A stretch of DNA of 64,000 nucleotides from Actinomadura sp. J1-007 (GCF_009793335.1 NZ_WING01000001.1:2294001-2358000), one strand, 5' to 3'. Shown: positions 44,071 to 52,475, counted from the stretch's first letter. The notes: generated by a model not told the origin, from the letters alone. Program-made: numbers and translations.

Positions 44071-44963
44071 GCTACGCCGACATCGCGCTGGGGCTGATCC
44101 TGCTGGGGCTGTCCGCGTACCTGCTGTTCGGCGGGGCCGACTTCGGCGCCGGGCTGTGGCACCTGGTGTCGCGCCGCCGCACGGACAAGGACGTGATCGA
44201 GCACGCCATGGGCCCGCTCTGGGAGGCCAACCACGTCTGGCTGATCTTCGTGATGGTGCTGACCTGGACCGCGTTCCCGCCGATCTTCGCGGACGTGACG
44301 GCGCGGCACTGGGTCCCGCTGTCGCTCGCGGCGCTCGGCATCGTCGGACGGGGCAGCGCGTTCGTGTTCAGCAAGGCCGTCCCGGACCGGAGCCGGTACC
44401 GGTGGGTCTTCGGCGTCTCGTCCGTCCTCACCCCGTACTGCCTCGGCGCGGTCGCCGCGGCGGTCGCGACGGGCGAGGGGTCCTGGCTCGGCGCGGCCGG
44501 GGTGTACGGCGGGGTCCTCACCACCGCGCTGTGCGCCTACCTCGCCGCCGTCTACCTGATCTGGGACGCGCGGCGGCTCGCCGACGACGGCGCGGCGCTG
44601 CGCTTCCGCGGCTACGCCCTGCTGTCGGGGGCGGCGGTCGGGCTGTTCGCCCTGCCCGGGGCCGCCGCGCTCGGCGTCCACTCGCCGCTGATCCTGCTGT
44701 CGGCCGCGGCCGGGCTCACCTCGCTCGTCCTCATCGTGCGCCGCGCGTACCTCGCCGTACGGGTGACGGGCGCGCTCGCGGTCGTGACCGTCCTGTGGGG
44801 CGCCGCGGAGATGGCGGGCCTGGACCTGGACGCCGCCGCCGCGCACGACGCCGTCCTCCAGGTCGTCTTCGCCGCGCTCGGGGTGGGCGCGCTGATCCTC
44901 GTCCCGTCCATGACGTGGCTGTTCGTGCTGTTCCAGCGCGCCGCGCCGAAGCAGCGGCCCTAG
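44067..44963 (+). CDS. cydB: Cytochrome bd quinol oxidase subunit II
   Basis: 298 residues, somewhat short for the family (about 340). Motifs FGGADFGAGLWHLVSRRR, GPLWEANHVWLIFVMVLTWT and AFPPIFADVTARHW are those of CydB. The ATG overlaps the cydA stop. No cydCD (haem/thiol exporter needed for assembly) follows in this window; two hairpins end the unit. Confidence 0.93.
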   Translation: MSYADIALGLILLGLSAYLLFGGADFGAGLWHLVSRRRTDKDVIEHAMGPLWEANHVWLIFVMVLTWTAFPPIFADVTARHWVPLSLAALGIVGRGSAFVFSKAVPDRSRYRWVFGVSSVLTPYCLGAVAAAVATGEGSWLGAAGVYGGVLTTALCAYLAAVYLIWDARRLADDGAALRFRGYALLSGAAVGLFALPGAAALGVHSPLILLSAAAGLTSLVLIVRRAYLAVRVTGALAVVTVLWGAAEMAGLDLDAAAAHDAVLQVVFAALGVGALILVPSMTWLFVLFQRAAPKQRP

Positions 44964-44970
44964 ACCGGGC

Positions 44971-45011
44971 GGCGTGCCGGGGTCACGGTCGGCAACCTCC
45001 CCCGGCACGCC
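44971..45011. terminator. cydAB terminator
   Basis: Perfect 12-bp arms GGCGTGCCGGGG (44971-44982) and CCCCGGCACGCC (45000-45011), eight bases after the cydB stop. Confidence 0.75.
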
Positions 45012-45030
45012 GCTCTCGTTCCTCTCGCGG

Positions 45031-45055
45031 ACGGCCCGTTCAGCGGACGGGCCGT
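45031..45055. terminator. Terminator hairpin between cydB and mmpL
   Basis: ACGGCCCGT (45031-45039) / ACGGGCCGT (45047-45055) with a seven-base loop, directly beyond the mmpL stop on the minus strand. Confidence 0.7.
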
Positions 45056-47452
45056 TCAGCCGATGGAGGTCAGTTCGAGCTGCTCGGGCGCGGGCCGGGT
45101 CGGCGGCGGCTCGGGCGGGCGCGGGCGGCCCCGGCCCGGCCACCACCAGTTGGCGTGGCCGAGCAGGCTCATCAGCGCCGGGACGAGCACCAGCCGCACG
45201 ATCGTGGCGTCCACCGCGACCGCGACGGCGAGGCCGAGCGCCATCATCTTCACCGTCGGGTCGGGCTGCGGCACGAAGCTCGCGAACACGAAGATCATGA
45301 TGAGCGCGGCGGAGGTGATCAGCCGGGCGGTGGCGCCGATCCCGATCACCACGCTCTCGTGCGGGTCGCCGGTGCGCTCGTACTCCTCCTTGATCCGCGA
45401 CAGCAGGAACACCTCGTAGTCCATCGACAGCCCGAAGATCAGCGCGAACATGAACAGCGGCACGAACGACATGATCGGGATGGCCTGGTCCACGCCGAGC
45501 AGGGTGATCCCCCAGCCCCACTGGAACACCGCCGTCACCACGCCGAACGACGCGCCGATCGACAGCAGGTTCATCAGCGCGGCCTTCAGCGGCACCACCA
45601 CCGACCGGAACGCGGCGATCAGCAGGACCAGCGCGACGCCGACGACCGCGACCACCACGGTCGGCATCCGGTCCCCGACCGTGTCCGCCAGGTCGATGAT
45701 CGCCGGGTTCTCGCCCCCGAGGTACACCTGCGCGCCCGGCTGCGTCGCCCGTACGGCCGGGATGTCGTTGTCCCGCAGCCGGTGCACCAGCTCGGTGGTC
45801 TCCTCGGCGTGCGGCGCCCCGGCCGGGACGACCTGGAGCGTCGCGGTCGTCCCCGTGACGACGGGCTCGGCGACGAACGCCACGCCGGGCACCTCGCCGA
45901 TGCGCTGCTTCAGCCGCTGCGCGAGGAGCGTGGCGCGCTTGTCCGGCTTCTTGGTCATGTCCGGCATCCCCTTGATCCGGGGGATGCCCGGCTCCGCCTC
46001 GCGCTTCGCGTCCGGCTCGGCGGACGGCTTGACCGCGCCGGGCTGCGGGCCGCTGAGCCCGCTCAGCCCGTCCGCGCCCTTGATGACGGGCAGCCCCCGG
46101 TCGGCGCCGTCCTTCTCCTTCGGCTTCTTGCCCTTCTTGCTCTTCTTGGTCTCCTGCTTGACGCGCCGTTCGGGCCCGGGGACCTTCGCGACCACGACGA
46201 ACGGGCTGTAGTGCCCGGCTCCGAACTCCTTCGCGACGACGTCGTACGCCTGCCGCGACGCCATCTTGGGCGACGCCGTGCTGTCGGACATCACCCCGAA
46301 CCGCAGGCTGAGCGTCGGGATCGCGAGCGCCAGCAGCACGAGCGTGGCGACGATCGCGTACGGCCAGGCGTGCCGGTCCACGTGCCGTCCCCACGCCGTC
46401 CACCGGTCGGACGAACGGTCCGGACGCACGCGGGGCAGCCGGTAGCGGTCGATGCGCGTGCCGAGCGCTCCGAGGATCGCGGGCAGCAGCGTCAGTGCGG
46501 CGAGCACCATCAGCGCGACGGCCAAGGCGGACGCGGCGCCAATCCGTCCGATGAAGTCGATCCCGGACAGGAACAGGCCGCAGATCGCGAACACGACCGT
46601 TCCGCCCGCGAACACGACCGCGTGCCCCGAATGCGCCATCGCCCGTCCGACGGCGGTCTCGACGTCGTCGCCCGCCGCGAGCTGCTGGCGGTAGCGCGTC
46701 ACGATGAACAGCGCGTAGTCGATGCCCGCGCCGATCCCGAGCATCGCCGCGACCATCGGCGCGGTCGGATGCATCTCCAGCAGCGACGCCGAGAAGTGGA
46801 TCGCCGAGTAGGCGACGACCATCCCGCACAGCGACACCACGATCGGGATGCCCGCCGCGAGGAACGACCCGAACGCCAGCAGCAGCACGACCACCGCCAG
46901 CACGATCCCGACGCCCTCCTGCGGGCCGCCCTTCGGCTGGTTGAGGATCATCGACACGATCCCGCCGAACTTGACGTCCAGCCCGGCCATCCGCGCGGGC
47001 TCCACCGCGTCGTTCAGCGCGTCGAGGTCCGCGGTGCCGACGTCGCCCATCGTCCCGGCGAAGTTGATCCGCACCACGACGGCGTCGTGGCTCTTCATCC
47101 CGCCCATGCCCTGCACGTACGGGTTCTCGGCGAACGCCACGCGCTTCAGCTCGGTGATGTTGCCGATCGCCTTGCCGACCTCCAGCGCGACCCGCCAGTC
47201 CCCCGGGCTCGCCTGGTCGGTCGCGCGGAACACCACGGTCGCCGTCGGCCCCGTCATCGCCGGGAAGTCCTGCCGCAACGTGTCGATGGCGCGCTGGGTC
47301 TCGGTGCCCGGCAGCGTGCTCTGCTGGACGAACATGCCGCCGTGCGTCACCCCGAGCACCGCCGTGCCGATCATCACGACCAGCCAGACCTCGAACACCG
47401 TACGCCGCCGCCGCACACAGATACGGCCCAGCATGTCGAGGAATCGCGCCAT
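45056..47452 (-). CDS. MmpL/RND-family transporter
   Basis: 798 residues from ATG at 47452. Two RND halves with about 12 membrane segments: FEVWLVVMIGTAVLGVTHGG at the start, LGIGAGIDYALFIVTRYRQQ with the proton-relay Asp-Tyr pair, and FGLSMDYEVFLLSRIKEEYE in the second half. Moves lipids or drugs across the membrane. Unusual: the second periplasmic domain has a Lys-rich insert (KQETKKSKKGKKPKEKDGA) and a further low-complexity stretch. It is divergent from a TetR gene with a palindromic operator between. Confidence 0.92.
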   Translation of the reverse strand: MARFLDMLGRICVRRRRTVFEVWLVVMIGTAVLGVTHGGMFVQQSTLPGTETQRAIDTLRQDFPAMTGPTATVVFRATDQASPGDWRVALEVGKAIGNITELKRVAFAENPYVQGMGGMKSHDAVVVRINFAGTMGDVGTADLDALNDAVEPARMAGLDVKFGGIVSMILNQPKGGPQEGVGIVLAVVVLLLAFGSFLAAGIPIVVSLCGMVVAYSAIHFSASLLEMHPTAPMVAAMLGIGAGIDYALFIVTRYRQQLAAGDDVETAVGRAMAHSGHAVVFAGGTVVFAICGLFLSGIDFIGRIGAASALAVALMVLAALTLLPAILGALGTRIDRYRLPRVRPDRSSDRWTAWGRHVDRHAWPYAIVATLVLLALAIPTLSLRFGVMSDSTASPKMASRQAYDVVAKEFGAGHYSPFVVVAKVPGPERRVKQETKKSKKGKKPKEKDGADRGLPVIKGADGLSGLSGPQPGAVKPSAEPDAKREAEPGIPRIKGMPDMTKKPDKRATLLAQRLKQRIGEVPGVAFVAEPVVTGTTATLQVVPAGAPHAEETTELVHRLRDNDIPAVRATQPGAQVYLGGENPAIIDLADTVGDRMPTVVVAVVGVALVLLIAAFRSVVVPLKAALMNLLSIGASFGVVTAVFQWGWGITLLGVDQAIPIMSFVPLFMFALIFGLSMDYEVFLLSRIKEEYERTGDPHESVVIGIGATARLITSAALIMIFVFASFVPQPDPTVKMMALGLAVAVAVDATIVRLVLVPALMSLLGHANWWWPGRGRPRPPEPPPTRPAPEQLELTSIG

Positions 47453-47482
47453 ATCCGGCAGAAAAACACGCCCGATGCAGAT

Positions 47483-47505
47483 TTGCAATAGCTGCAACTT
47501 TGCAG
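47483..47505. promoter_or_regulatory. Palindromic operator between mmpL and tetR
   Basis: CTGCAA-CT-TTGCAG (47492-47505) is a perfect 14-bp dyad, preceded by TTGCAA (47483-47488) in a second, looser dyad TTGCA-N5-TGCAA. An extended -10, TGG-TAACGT (hexamer 47512-47517), ends seven bases before the tetR GTG, so the regulator probably represses itself and mmpL. Confidence 0.7.
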
Positions 47506-47524
47506 TCGTGGTAACGTCCGTGAT

Positions 47525-48160
47525 GTGGATCACGTCGAGACGGGCCTGCGCGAGCGCAAGAAGCGCCGCACCCGGTGGGCGATCGCGTCCGCCGCGCTCC
47601 GGCTGTTCGCCGAGCGCGGCTACGAGGAGACCACGATCGCCGACATCACGGCCGCCGCCGACGTGTCGCCCCGCACGTTCTTCAGCTACTTCCCGAGCAA
47701 GGAGGACGTGGTCTTCACCGAGATCGACGACCGCCTCGCCGAGGTCGCCGAGCGCCTGTCCGACCGCCCGCCCGGCGAGCCCCCGCTGGAGACCATCCGC
47801 CGCTGCGTCGTGGACGTGACCGAGGCGATCGTCGCCGAGCACGGCGAGTACGGCGCCGTCCAGGTCCGCCTGATCCTCGAACGCCCCGGCCTCCAGGCCC
47901 GCGCCCTCCAGCGCCTCACCGCCACGCAGGAGGAGATCGAGGCCCGCCTGCACGAGCTGTGCCCCGGCATCGACGAGATCGACGCCGTCGCCGCCGCCGG
48001 CATCGCCGTGGGCGGCATGCAGGCCGTCGTCGTCCACTGCCGCCGCCACGGCTACGAACCGGCCTCCATGCGCGCCGCCCTCGACCGCGCCCTCACCATC
48101 GTCGAGCACGGCCTCGGCTCCCTGACCGCCCTCACCGCCCCGTCCGAAGGGGCCCCCTGA
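47525..48160 (+). CDS. TetR-family regulator of the MmpL transporter
   Basis: 211 residues from GTG at 47525, leaderless by -10 position. HTH: RTRWAIASAALRLFAERGYE, TTIADITAAADVSPRTFFSY and FPSKEDVVF, the form common in mycobacterial TetR proteins next to mmpL genes. The ligand domain begins about residue 70. Divergent from mmpL by 72 bases. Confidence 0.9.
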   Translation: MDHVETGLRERKKRRTRWAIASAALRLFAERGYEETTIADITAAADVSPRTFFSYFPSKEDVVFTEIDDRLAEVAERLSDRPPGEPPLETIRRCVVDVTEAIVAEHGEYGAVQVRLILERPGLQARALQRLTATQEEIEARLHELCPGIDEIDAVAAAGIAVGGMQAVVVHCRRHGYEPASMRAALDRALTIVEHGLGSLTALTAPSEGAP

Positions 48161-48162
48161 AC

Positions 48163-48206
48163 GCCGGGCACCGGACCGCGGAGGCGCCCGCGCTCCGGTG
48201 CCCGGC
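48163..48206. terminator. tetR terminator
   Basis: Perfect 13-bp arms GCCGGGCACCGGA (48163-48175) and TCCGGTGCCCGGC (48194-48206), two bases after the stop codon. Confidence 0.75.
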
Positions 48207-48235
48207 CCACCTTTCACTCCGCTACCACGTCCCCG

Positions 48236-48248
48236 CCCCCCCCCCCCC
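48236..48248. repeat. Run of 13 C
   Basis: Thirteen consecutive C in the convergent gap between tetR and alaX. It lies outside coding sequence, so it is not a coding phase-variation tract; its length is doubtful given the run errors elsewhere. Confidence 0.8.
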
Positions 48249-48262
48249 GCGAGGGCGTCGGC

Positions 48263-48991
48263 TCAGGGGGAGAGTTTGATGCGGAGGCGGCGGAAGCCTC
48301 GGCCCTTGTTCTCCACCTTGGCGACGGTGATGCGGCCTACCTGGCGGGTGGAGGCGACGTGGGTGCCGCCGTCGGCCTGGGTGTCGAGGCCGACGATGTC
48401 GACGATGCGGACGTCCTGAACCTCGGGCGGGACGAGGTTGGTGGCCGTGCGGATGATGTCGGGGATGTCGAACGCCTCGGCGCGCGGGAGCGTGCGGACG
48501 TCGATGCGGCGGTCGGCCTCGATCTCGGCGTTGCAGGCGTCCTCGACGGCCTGCTTGAAGCCGGGCGGGACCTCGCGCAGGTCGAAGTCCATGCGGGCGG
48601 ACAGCGGCTCCATGTTGCCGCCGGTGACCAGGCAGCCGTAGTCGCGGAACACCACGCCGCAGAGCAGGTGCAGGCCGGAGTGGGTGCGCATCAGGGCGGT
48701 GCGGCGCTCGTCCTCGACGGCGCAGCGCACGGCCGTCCCGGCGGGCGGCACGGGGTCGTCCTCGGCGGGGATCAGGGTCAGGTCGTCGGCCTTGCGGACG
48801 CCCTCGATGCGCGTCTGGACGCCCTGCCAGAGCAGCACGCCGTGGTCGGGGGGCTGCCCGCCGCCGCCCGGGTAGAACGCCGACCGGTCGAGAACGATCC
48901 CGTCGGGGCTCGCGTCGAGCACGACGGCGTCCCATTCGCGCAGGTCCTGGTCGTCGAGTTCGAGGCGGGCCGTACGGCCGTGGGCGGTCAT
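48263..48991 (-). CDS. Alanyl-tRNA editing protein, AlaX-M type
   Basis: 242 residues. Trans-editing hydrolase that deacylates Ser- or Gly-tRNA-Ala. N-terminal DRSAFYPGGGGQPPDHGVL; zinc site His pair in LMRTHSGLHLLCGVV; second pair region DTQADGGTHVASTRQVGRI. In most AlaX and AlaRS editing domains the latter reads CGGTH; here Asp replaces the Cys zinc ligand. Related actinobacterial proteins may share this. It is a stand-alone gene on the minus strand. Confidence 0.88.
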   Translation of the reverse strand: MTAHGRTARLELDDQDLREWDAVVLDASPDGIVLDRSAFYPGGGGQPPDHGVLLWQGVQTRIEGVRKADDLTLIPAEDDPVPPAGTAVRCAVEDERRTALMRTHSGLHLLCGVVFRDYGCLVTGGNMEPLSARMDFDLREVPPGFKQAVEDACNAEIEADRRIDVRTLPRAEAFDIPDIIRTATNLVPPEVQDVRIVDIVGLDTQADGGTHVASTRQVGRITVAKVENKGRGFRRLRIKLSP

Positions 48992-49007
48992 GGCGCCACC
49001 CTACGGA

Positions 49008-49373
49008 TCACCAGGGGCCGTACGGGCCCATGTTGGAACGGCCGCCGCCGCGCCCCTTCTTCTTGAACGGGGCCACCGCGGGCTTGACGTCGGCGAGGTA
49101 GACCGCCGAGGCGATGAACGCGGCCACCGGGAGGATGCCGAGCAGCAGCATGGTGGGCTTGCCGCCCCAGGCCAGCGGCGCCACGGTGTACGCGGCGCCG
49201 ACCACGGCGGCCACCACCAGGATGATCAGCCACAGCTTCTTGGTCAGCTTGCTCGCCGCCGCGTACGCGGCCTCGGGGGTGGTCAGCCCGTCGACCAGCG
49301 CCCAGACCTCCATCACGAGCGCGATGATCATGAGAAGCCAGAAGAAGTAGTCCAGCACACTGAGGTCGGCCAC
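49008..49373 (-). CDS. DUF2516 membrane protein
   Basis: 121 residues with three membrane helices (YFFWLLMIIALVMEVWALV, LWLIILVVAAVVGAAYTVA, MLLLGILPVAAFIASAVYLA), a basic cluster FKKKGRGGG and a short tail. Family function unknown. It follows hbhA in the order HTH-hbhA-DUF2516 found in mycobacteria (Rv0474-Rv0476). Confidence 0.88.
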   Translation of the reverse strand: MADLSVLDYFFWLLMIIALVMEVWALVDGLTTPEAAYAAASKLTKKLWLIILVVAAVVGAAYTVAPLAWGGKPTMLLLGILPVAAFIASAVYLADVKPAVAPFKKKGRGGGRSNMGPYGPW

Positions 49374-49511
49374 CGGTGATCAGCGCTCCCTGCCAGTCTC
49401 GGAGGGCGACTCCCTGTCGCACACCACGGGATCTCCGCCCCTCAACCCTACGGGTGGCGTCCAGCCCGGCGCCCGGAAGCGACGCCACCCGACCTTCCCT
49501 GAGAAGACGAG

Positions 49512-49544
49512 GGGGCCCGGCCGGGTGTTCCCCGGCCGGGCCCC
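49512..49544. terminator. Terminator after the hbhA-like gene
   Basis: Perfect 14-bp stem (49512-49525 with 49531-49544, loop TGTTC). It separates the hbhA operon from the DUF2516 gene. Confidence 0.85.
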
Positions 49545-49606
49545 GACCTGCTCCTCCGCCCGGTCCGGCGGCGCGGGGGCGCGGCGCGGGGGTGGGGCGG
49601 GCAGGC

Positions 49607-50152
49607 TCAGGAGTCGCTCTTCTTCGTGGTGCTCGCGGTCGAGCGGGCCTGGCCCTGCGCGGCCTTGCGGGTCTGCTGCGCCTTGGTCTTGGAGGCGGGC
49701 TTGCCGGCGTCGCCCGCGGCGACGGCGGCGACCCCCTCCGACTCCTCGGCGATCTCCGCGGCGGTGCGGTGCACGACCTTCTTGCCGCGCTCGGCGAGCT
49801 CGTCGACGAACTCGACGGCGCGGGTGCCGAAGTGGGTCACGTACGCGACGGCGGCGCCGGGCAGGTCCTTGACCTCGACCCGTTCCTGGAGCCTGCCGAC
49901 GTTCTCGCGGGCCTCGCCGCGGTACCGGCCGACGTTCCTGCGCGCCTCGGCGCGGTAGCGGTCGACGGTCTCGCGGACCTGGCCGCGGTACTTGTCGAGG
50001 TTCTCGCGGACCTCGCCCTGGTACTTGGTGGCCGTCTCACGGGCCTTGACGACCTGCTCGGGAACCTCGCGGAGCTTCTCCACCGCGAGGTCACCGGCGC
50101 CGGCCACCGTGTAGACGGCCTTGTTGTCGCGGATGGAGTTGGCGAGCGTCAT
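49607..50152 (-). CDS. Heparin-binding haemagglutinin-like protein
   Basis: 181 residues. N-terminal hydrophobic segment, then a long amphipathic coiled coil made of 11-residue-like repeats (YRGQVRETVDRYRAEARRNV, GRYRGEARENVGRLQERV), and a Lys/Ala/Thr-rich tail (SKTKAQQTRKAAQGQARS) like the heparin-binding tail of mycobacterial HbhA. In non-pathogens a cell-wall, lipid-inclusion or adhesion role is possible. The ATG overlaps the stop of the HTH gene (ATGA), so the two are coupled. Confidence 0.8.
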   Translation of the reverse strand: MTLANSIRDNKAVYTVAGAGDLAVEKLREVPEQVVKARETATKYQGEVRENLDKYRGQVRETVDRYRAEARRNVGRYRGEARENVGRLQERVEVKDLPGAAVAYVTHFGTRAVEFVDELAERGKKVVHRTAAEIAEESEGVAAVAAGDAGKPASKTKAQQTRKAAQGQARSTASTTKKSDS

Positions 50153-50550
50153 CCGACCTCTTCCTCTCTCGTGGACTCGTGGTGCCCGGCGTCGCCGAGC
50201 ACTCCGGTGGCCTCGTTCTCCTTGCGGAACGACGTGTAGATGTCGAGCAGCACTTGCTTCTGGCGTTCCGTGAGGAGCAGGTCGGCCCGGATCGCGGCCT
50301 CCACGTCGGTGTCGGCCTCGCGGTCCTCCAGGATCCCGGCCTGCACGTAGAGCGCCTCGGCCGAGATCCGCAGGCCCTTGGCGATCTGCTGGAGGATCTC
50401 GGCGCTGGGTTTGCGCAGCCCGCGCTCGATCTGGCTCAGGTAGGGGTTGGAGATGCCCGAGACGTCCGCGAGCTGGCGCATCGAGATCTTCGCTCGCGTG
50501 CGCTGCTCCCGGATGTACTCCCCGATGGAGCCGACCTTCGAACCAGCCAT
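50149..50550 (-). CDS. XRE-type HTH regulator (Rv0474-like)
   Basis: 133 residues from ATG at 50550 (GGTGGAGG upstream). HTH-3 domain: IGEYIREQRTRAKISMRQLA, DVSGISNPYLSQIERGLRKP, SAEILQQIAKGLRISAEALY; acidic C-terminal helices follow. A perfect 16-bp palindrome lies 22 bases upstream, so self-regulation is likely. Confidence 0.92.
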   Translation of the reverse strand: MAGSKVGSIGEYIREQRTRAKISMRQLADVSGISNPYLSQIERGLRKPSAEILQQIAKGLRISAEALYVQAGILEDREADTDVEAAIRADLLLTERQKQVLLDIYTSFRKENEATGVLGDAGHHESTREEEVG

Positions 50551-50571
50551 GCCTCCACCGTGCGCCAAGGT

Positions 50572-50587
50572 GCTTGCAATTGCAAGC
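50572..50587. promoter_or_regulatory. Perfect palindrome, operator of the HTH-hbhA operon
   Basis: GCTTGCAATTGCAAGC is a perfect 16-bp dyad ending 22 bases upstream of the HTH start. XRE regulators bind such dyads as dimers. Confidence 0.7.
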
Positions 50588-50685
50588 GCTCCAGCTAGCA
50601 CCCGGCCGTGAGTCCGCTCACACGGGGCGGACCGCGGTCGACGCCGTCCCCACTTCCCCTCATCGGGAGAATCGCTATGATCTCC

Positions 50686-50736
50686 CGGATATTCACGCAT
50701 CACGGGGATCTTTCGGATATCCACGCATCACGGGGA
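50686..50736. repeat. 23-bp direct repeat upstream of the DUF4189 gene
   Basis: Copies at 50686-50708 and 50714-50736 differ at one base (shared end CACGCATCACGGGGA), spaced 28 bases. The second copy holds the GGGGA of the gene's SD. Possibly a regulator site. Confidence 0.7.
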
Positions 50737-50745
50737 GTGGTCACG

Positions 50746-51417
50746 GTGCAACCCCCACAGCCGCCGCATGGTGGCCATCCACCCGCCTACGGGCCTCCGA
50801 ACGGCCCGCCGGTCCCGCCCGGACCGCCGATTCCGCCCGGCCCGCCGAGGCCCCCGGGCCCGCCGGGCTGGGGCCCGCCCGGCCCGCCCGGCGGCCGTCC
50901 GCCGAACGGCAACCCGGCCGTCGTCGTCATCGTGATCGCCGCGGCCTTCGTGATGCTGCTCGGGGGCGTCGGCATCGTGTGGTGGTGGCTGGACTCCAGC
51001 AGCAAGCCGAGCAGGCGGGTGGTGTCGGTGCCCACGCTGTCGGGCCTGCCCACCCCGCCGACCTACAGCCCGCCCAGCTACAACCCGCCGAGCTACACGC
51101 CGACCACCCCGTCCACCACGTACTCGCCGCCGGAGATGAACTACGGGGCCATCGCGGTCGGGAGCAACGGGTCGTTCGGCCGAGCCTGGGACTACGACTC
51201 CCCGTCCGCCGCCAGGCGCCGGGCGCTCGCGCAGTGCCCCGGCTCCGGCTGCAAGGTCCTCACGACCTTCGTCAACGGCTGCGGCGCGGTCGCGTACAAC
51301 TCCAGGACCAGCAAGTACTGGGGCGGCCACGGCGACACGCGCGCCGAGGCCCAGCGCAACGCGATCTCCAACGCGGGCGGCGGCCGCTGGGTCACCTGGG
51401 TGTGCACCACGCGATAG
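50746..51417 (+). CDS. DUF4189 domain membrane-anchored protein
   Basis: 223 residues from GTG at 50746 (GGGGAG eight bases upstream). A 60-residue Pro/Gly-rich cytoplasmic part, one membrane helix (VVVIVIAAAFVMLLGGVGIV), a Pro/Ser/Thr/Tyr linker and a C-terminal DUF4189 domain: NYGAIAVGSNGSFGRAWDYD with ALAQCPGSGCKVLTTFVNGC and GDTRAEAQRNAISNAGG, the Cys probably forming disulfides outside the cell. Function unknown. Confidence 0.8.
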   Translation: MQPPQPPHGGHPPAYGPPNGPPVPPGPPIPPGPPRPPGPPGWGPPGPPGGRPPNGNPAVVVIVIAAAFVMLLGGVGIVWWWLDSSSKPSRRVVSVPTLSGLPTPPTYSPPSYNPPSYTPTTPSTTYSPPEMNYGAIAVGSNGSFGRAWDYDSPSAARRRALAQCPGSGCKVLTTFVNGCGAVAYNSRTSKYWGGHGDTRAEAQRNAISNAGGGRWVTWVCTTR

Positions 51418-51513
51418 CGCCCGGCGCGTACGGGGCGGACGGGGCGGGCGGTCAGCGCTCGGCAAGGCCCGGCCCGCCGTCGGCCCTGCGCGGCGCGCGT
51501 ACGGGGCGGACGG

Positions 51514-52475
51514 TCAGCGGACCGTGGCGGGGCGGCGGTCCAGGTGTTGCAGAGGGCGAGGTCGCGGCCCCGGAAGCCCTTGACCACCCAGCCCGAGTAG
51601 GCCCGTCCCGAGCCGTGGTCGCGCTGGTCGGGCGGCTGGCGCTCGTCGCCGCGGCCCCGCACGTCCACGATCATCGCGACGTACTGCTCGCGCGTCATCG
51701 GCAGGGTCGAACGCTCCGCGCCGAGGAACGCCCCCGCGAAGCACTGGGCCTGGAGCTCGATGCGCCGGCTGGCCTCGGTGCGCGCGAGGGGGTCGGCACG
51801 TTCCATCTCCTCGTGGCCGTAGAGGAGGATCCCGGCGCGGTCCTGGACGTGGTGGCCGTACTCGTGCGCGATCACCCGGGCGAACACCGCGAAGTGCGTC
51901 AGCGGCTCCCCGCCCGAGGTCTCCACGATGTGCCGCAGCCCGACGTACATCGTGTTGTTGGCCGGGCAGTAGAACGCCGACGCGCCGGGGCTCGGGTACG
52001 TCCCGCACGGGCTGCGTCCCGGCCCCTCCCAGAAGACGCGCTTCGGCGGGGCGAACCGCAGGTCGGCCTTGCCGAACTGCCCCGTCCAGGACGCGTCGAG
52101 GCAGTCGCTCAGCACGTCCATGAACCGCCGCATGGACGCCGCGCCCGGCGCGATGGCCGGAAGGTGACAGCGCACGGGCGTCAGCGCGCCGGTCTTGTAG
52201 ATCCTGTTGTCGGTGGCGTCGGCGCGGGCGGCCGCCCGCCCGCCGGCCGCCGCGCGTCCCGTCCCGATCCGGCCCTCGCCGCCGAACGCCGCGAAGCCGA
52301 GCACGACCATGACGACCAGCGCGGCCACACCGCCGAGGACCCCCGCGATCACCCCGCCCGCCGTGCGGCGCGGCGGACGCCGGGGCGGGACGTACCGGTA
52401 CCGCGGCGGCCGTTGCCCGGGCGGGCCGTACGGCGGCGCCGGGTACCGGGCCGGAGGGGGGTGGTGACCTGCCAT
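51514..52475 (-). CDS. Neutral zinc metallopeptidase (YpfJ-like), frameshift at the last residues
   Basis: About 320 residues. A Pro/Arg/Tyr-rich cytoplasmic N-terminus, one membrane helix (VIAGVLGGVAALVVMVVLGF), then the metallopeptidase domain: FYCPANNTMYVGLRHI, the zinc motif ARVIAHEYGHHVQD (HExxH, about residue 205), RRIELQAQCFAGAFLG, and HGSGRAYSGWVVKGF. After CNTWTAAP the printed frame runs 110 residues further, antisense to the DUF4189 gene. One G added to GGGG at 51529-51532 gives CNTWTAAPATVR and TGA at 51516-51514, the natural end annotated here. Confidence 0.85.

Noticed and set aside
48236..48248. Poly-C tract as a phase-variation switch
   Set aside because: It lies between two convergent genes, after a terminator and outside any promoter or coding region.
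51192..51513. C-terminal extension of the zinc metallopeptidase opposite the DUF4189 gene
   Set aside because: It arises only from the missing G at 51529-51532; the restored frame stops at 51514 with a normal end.
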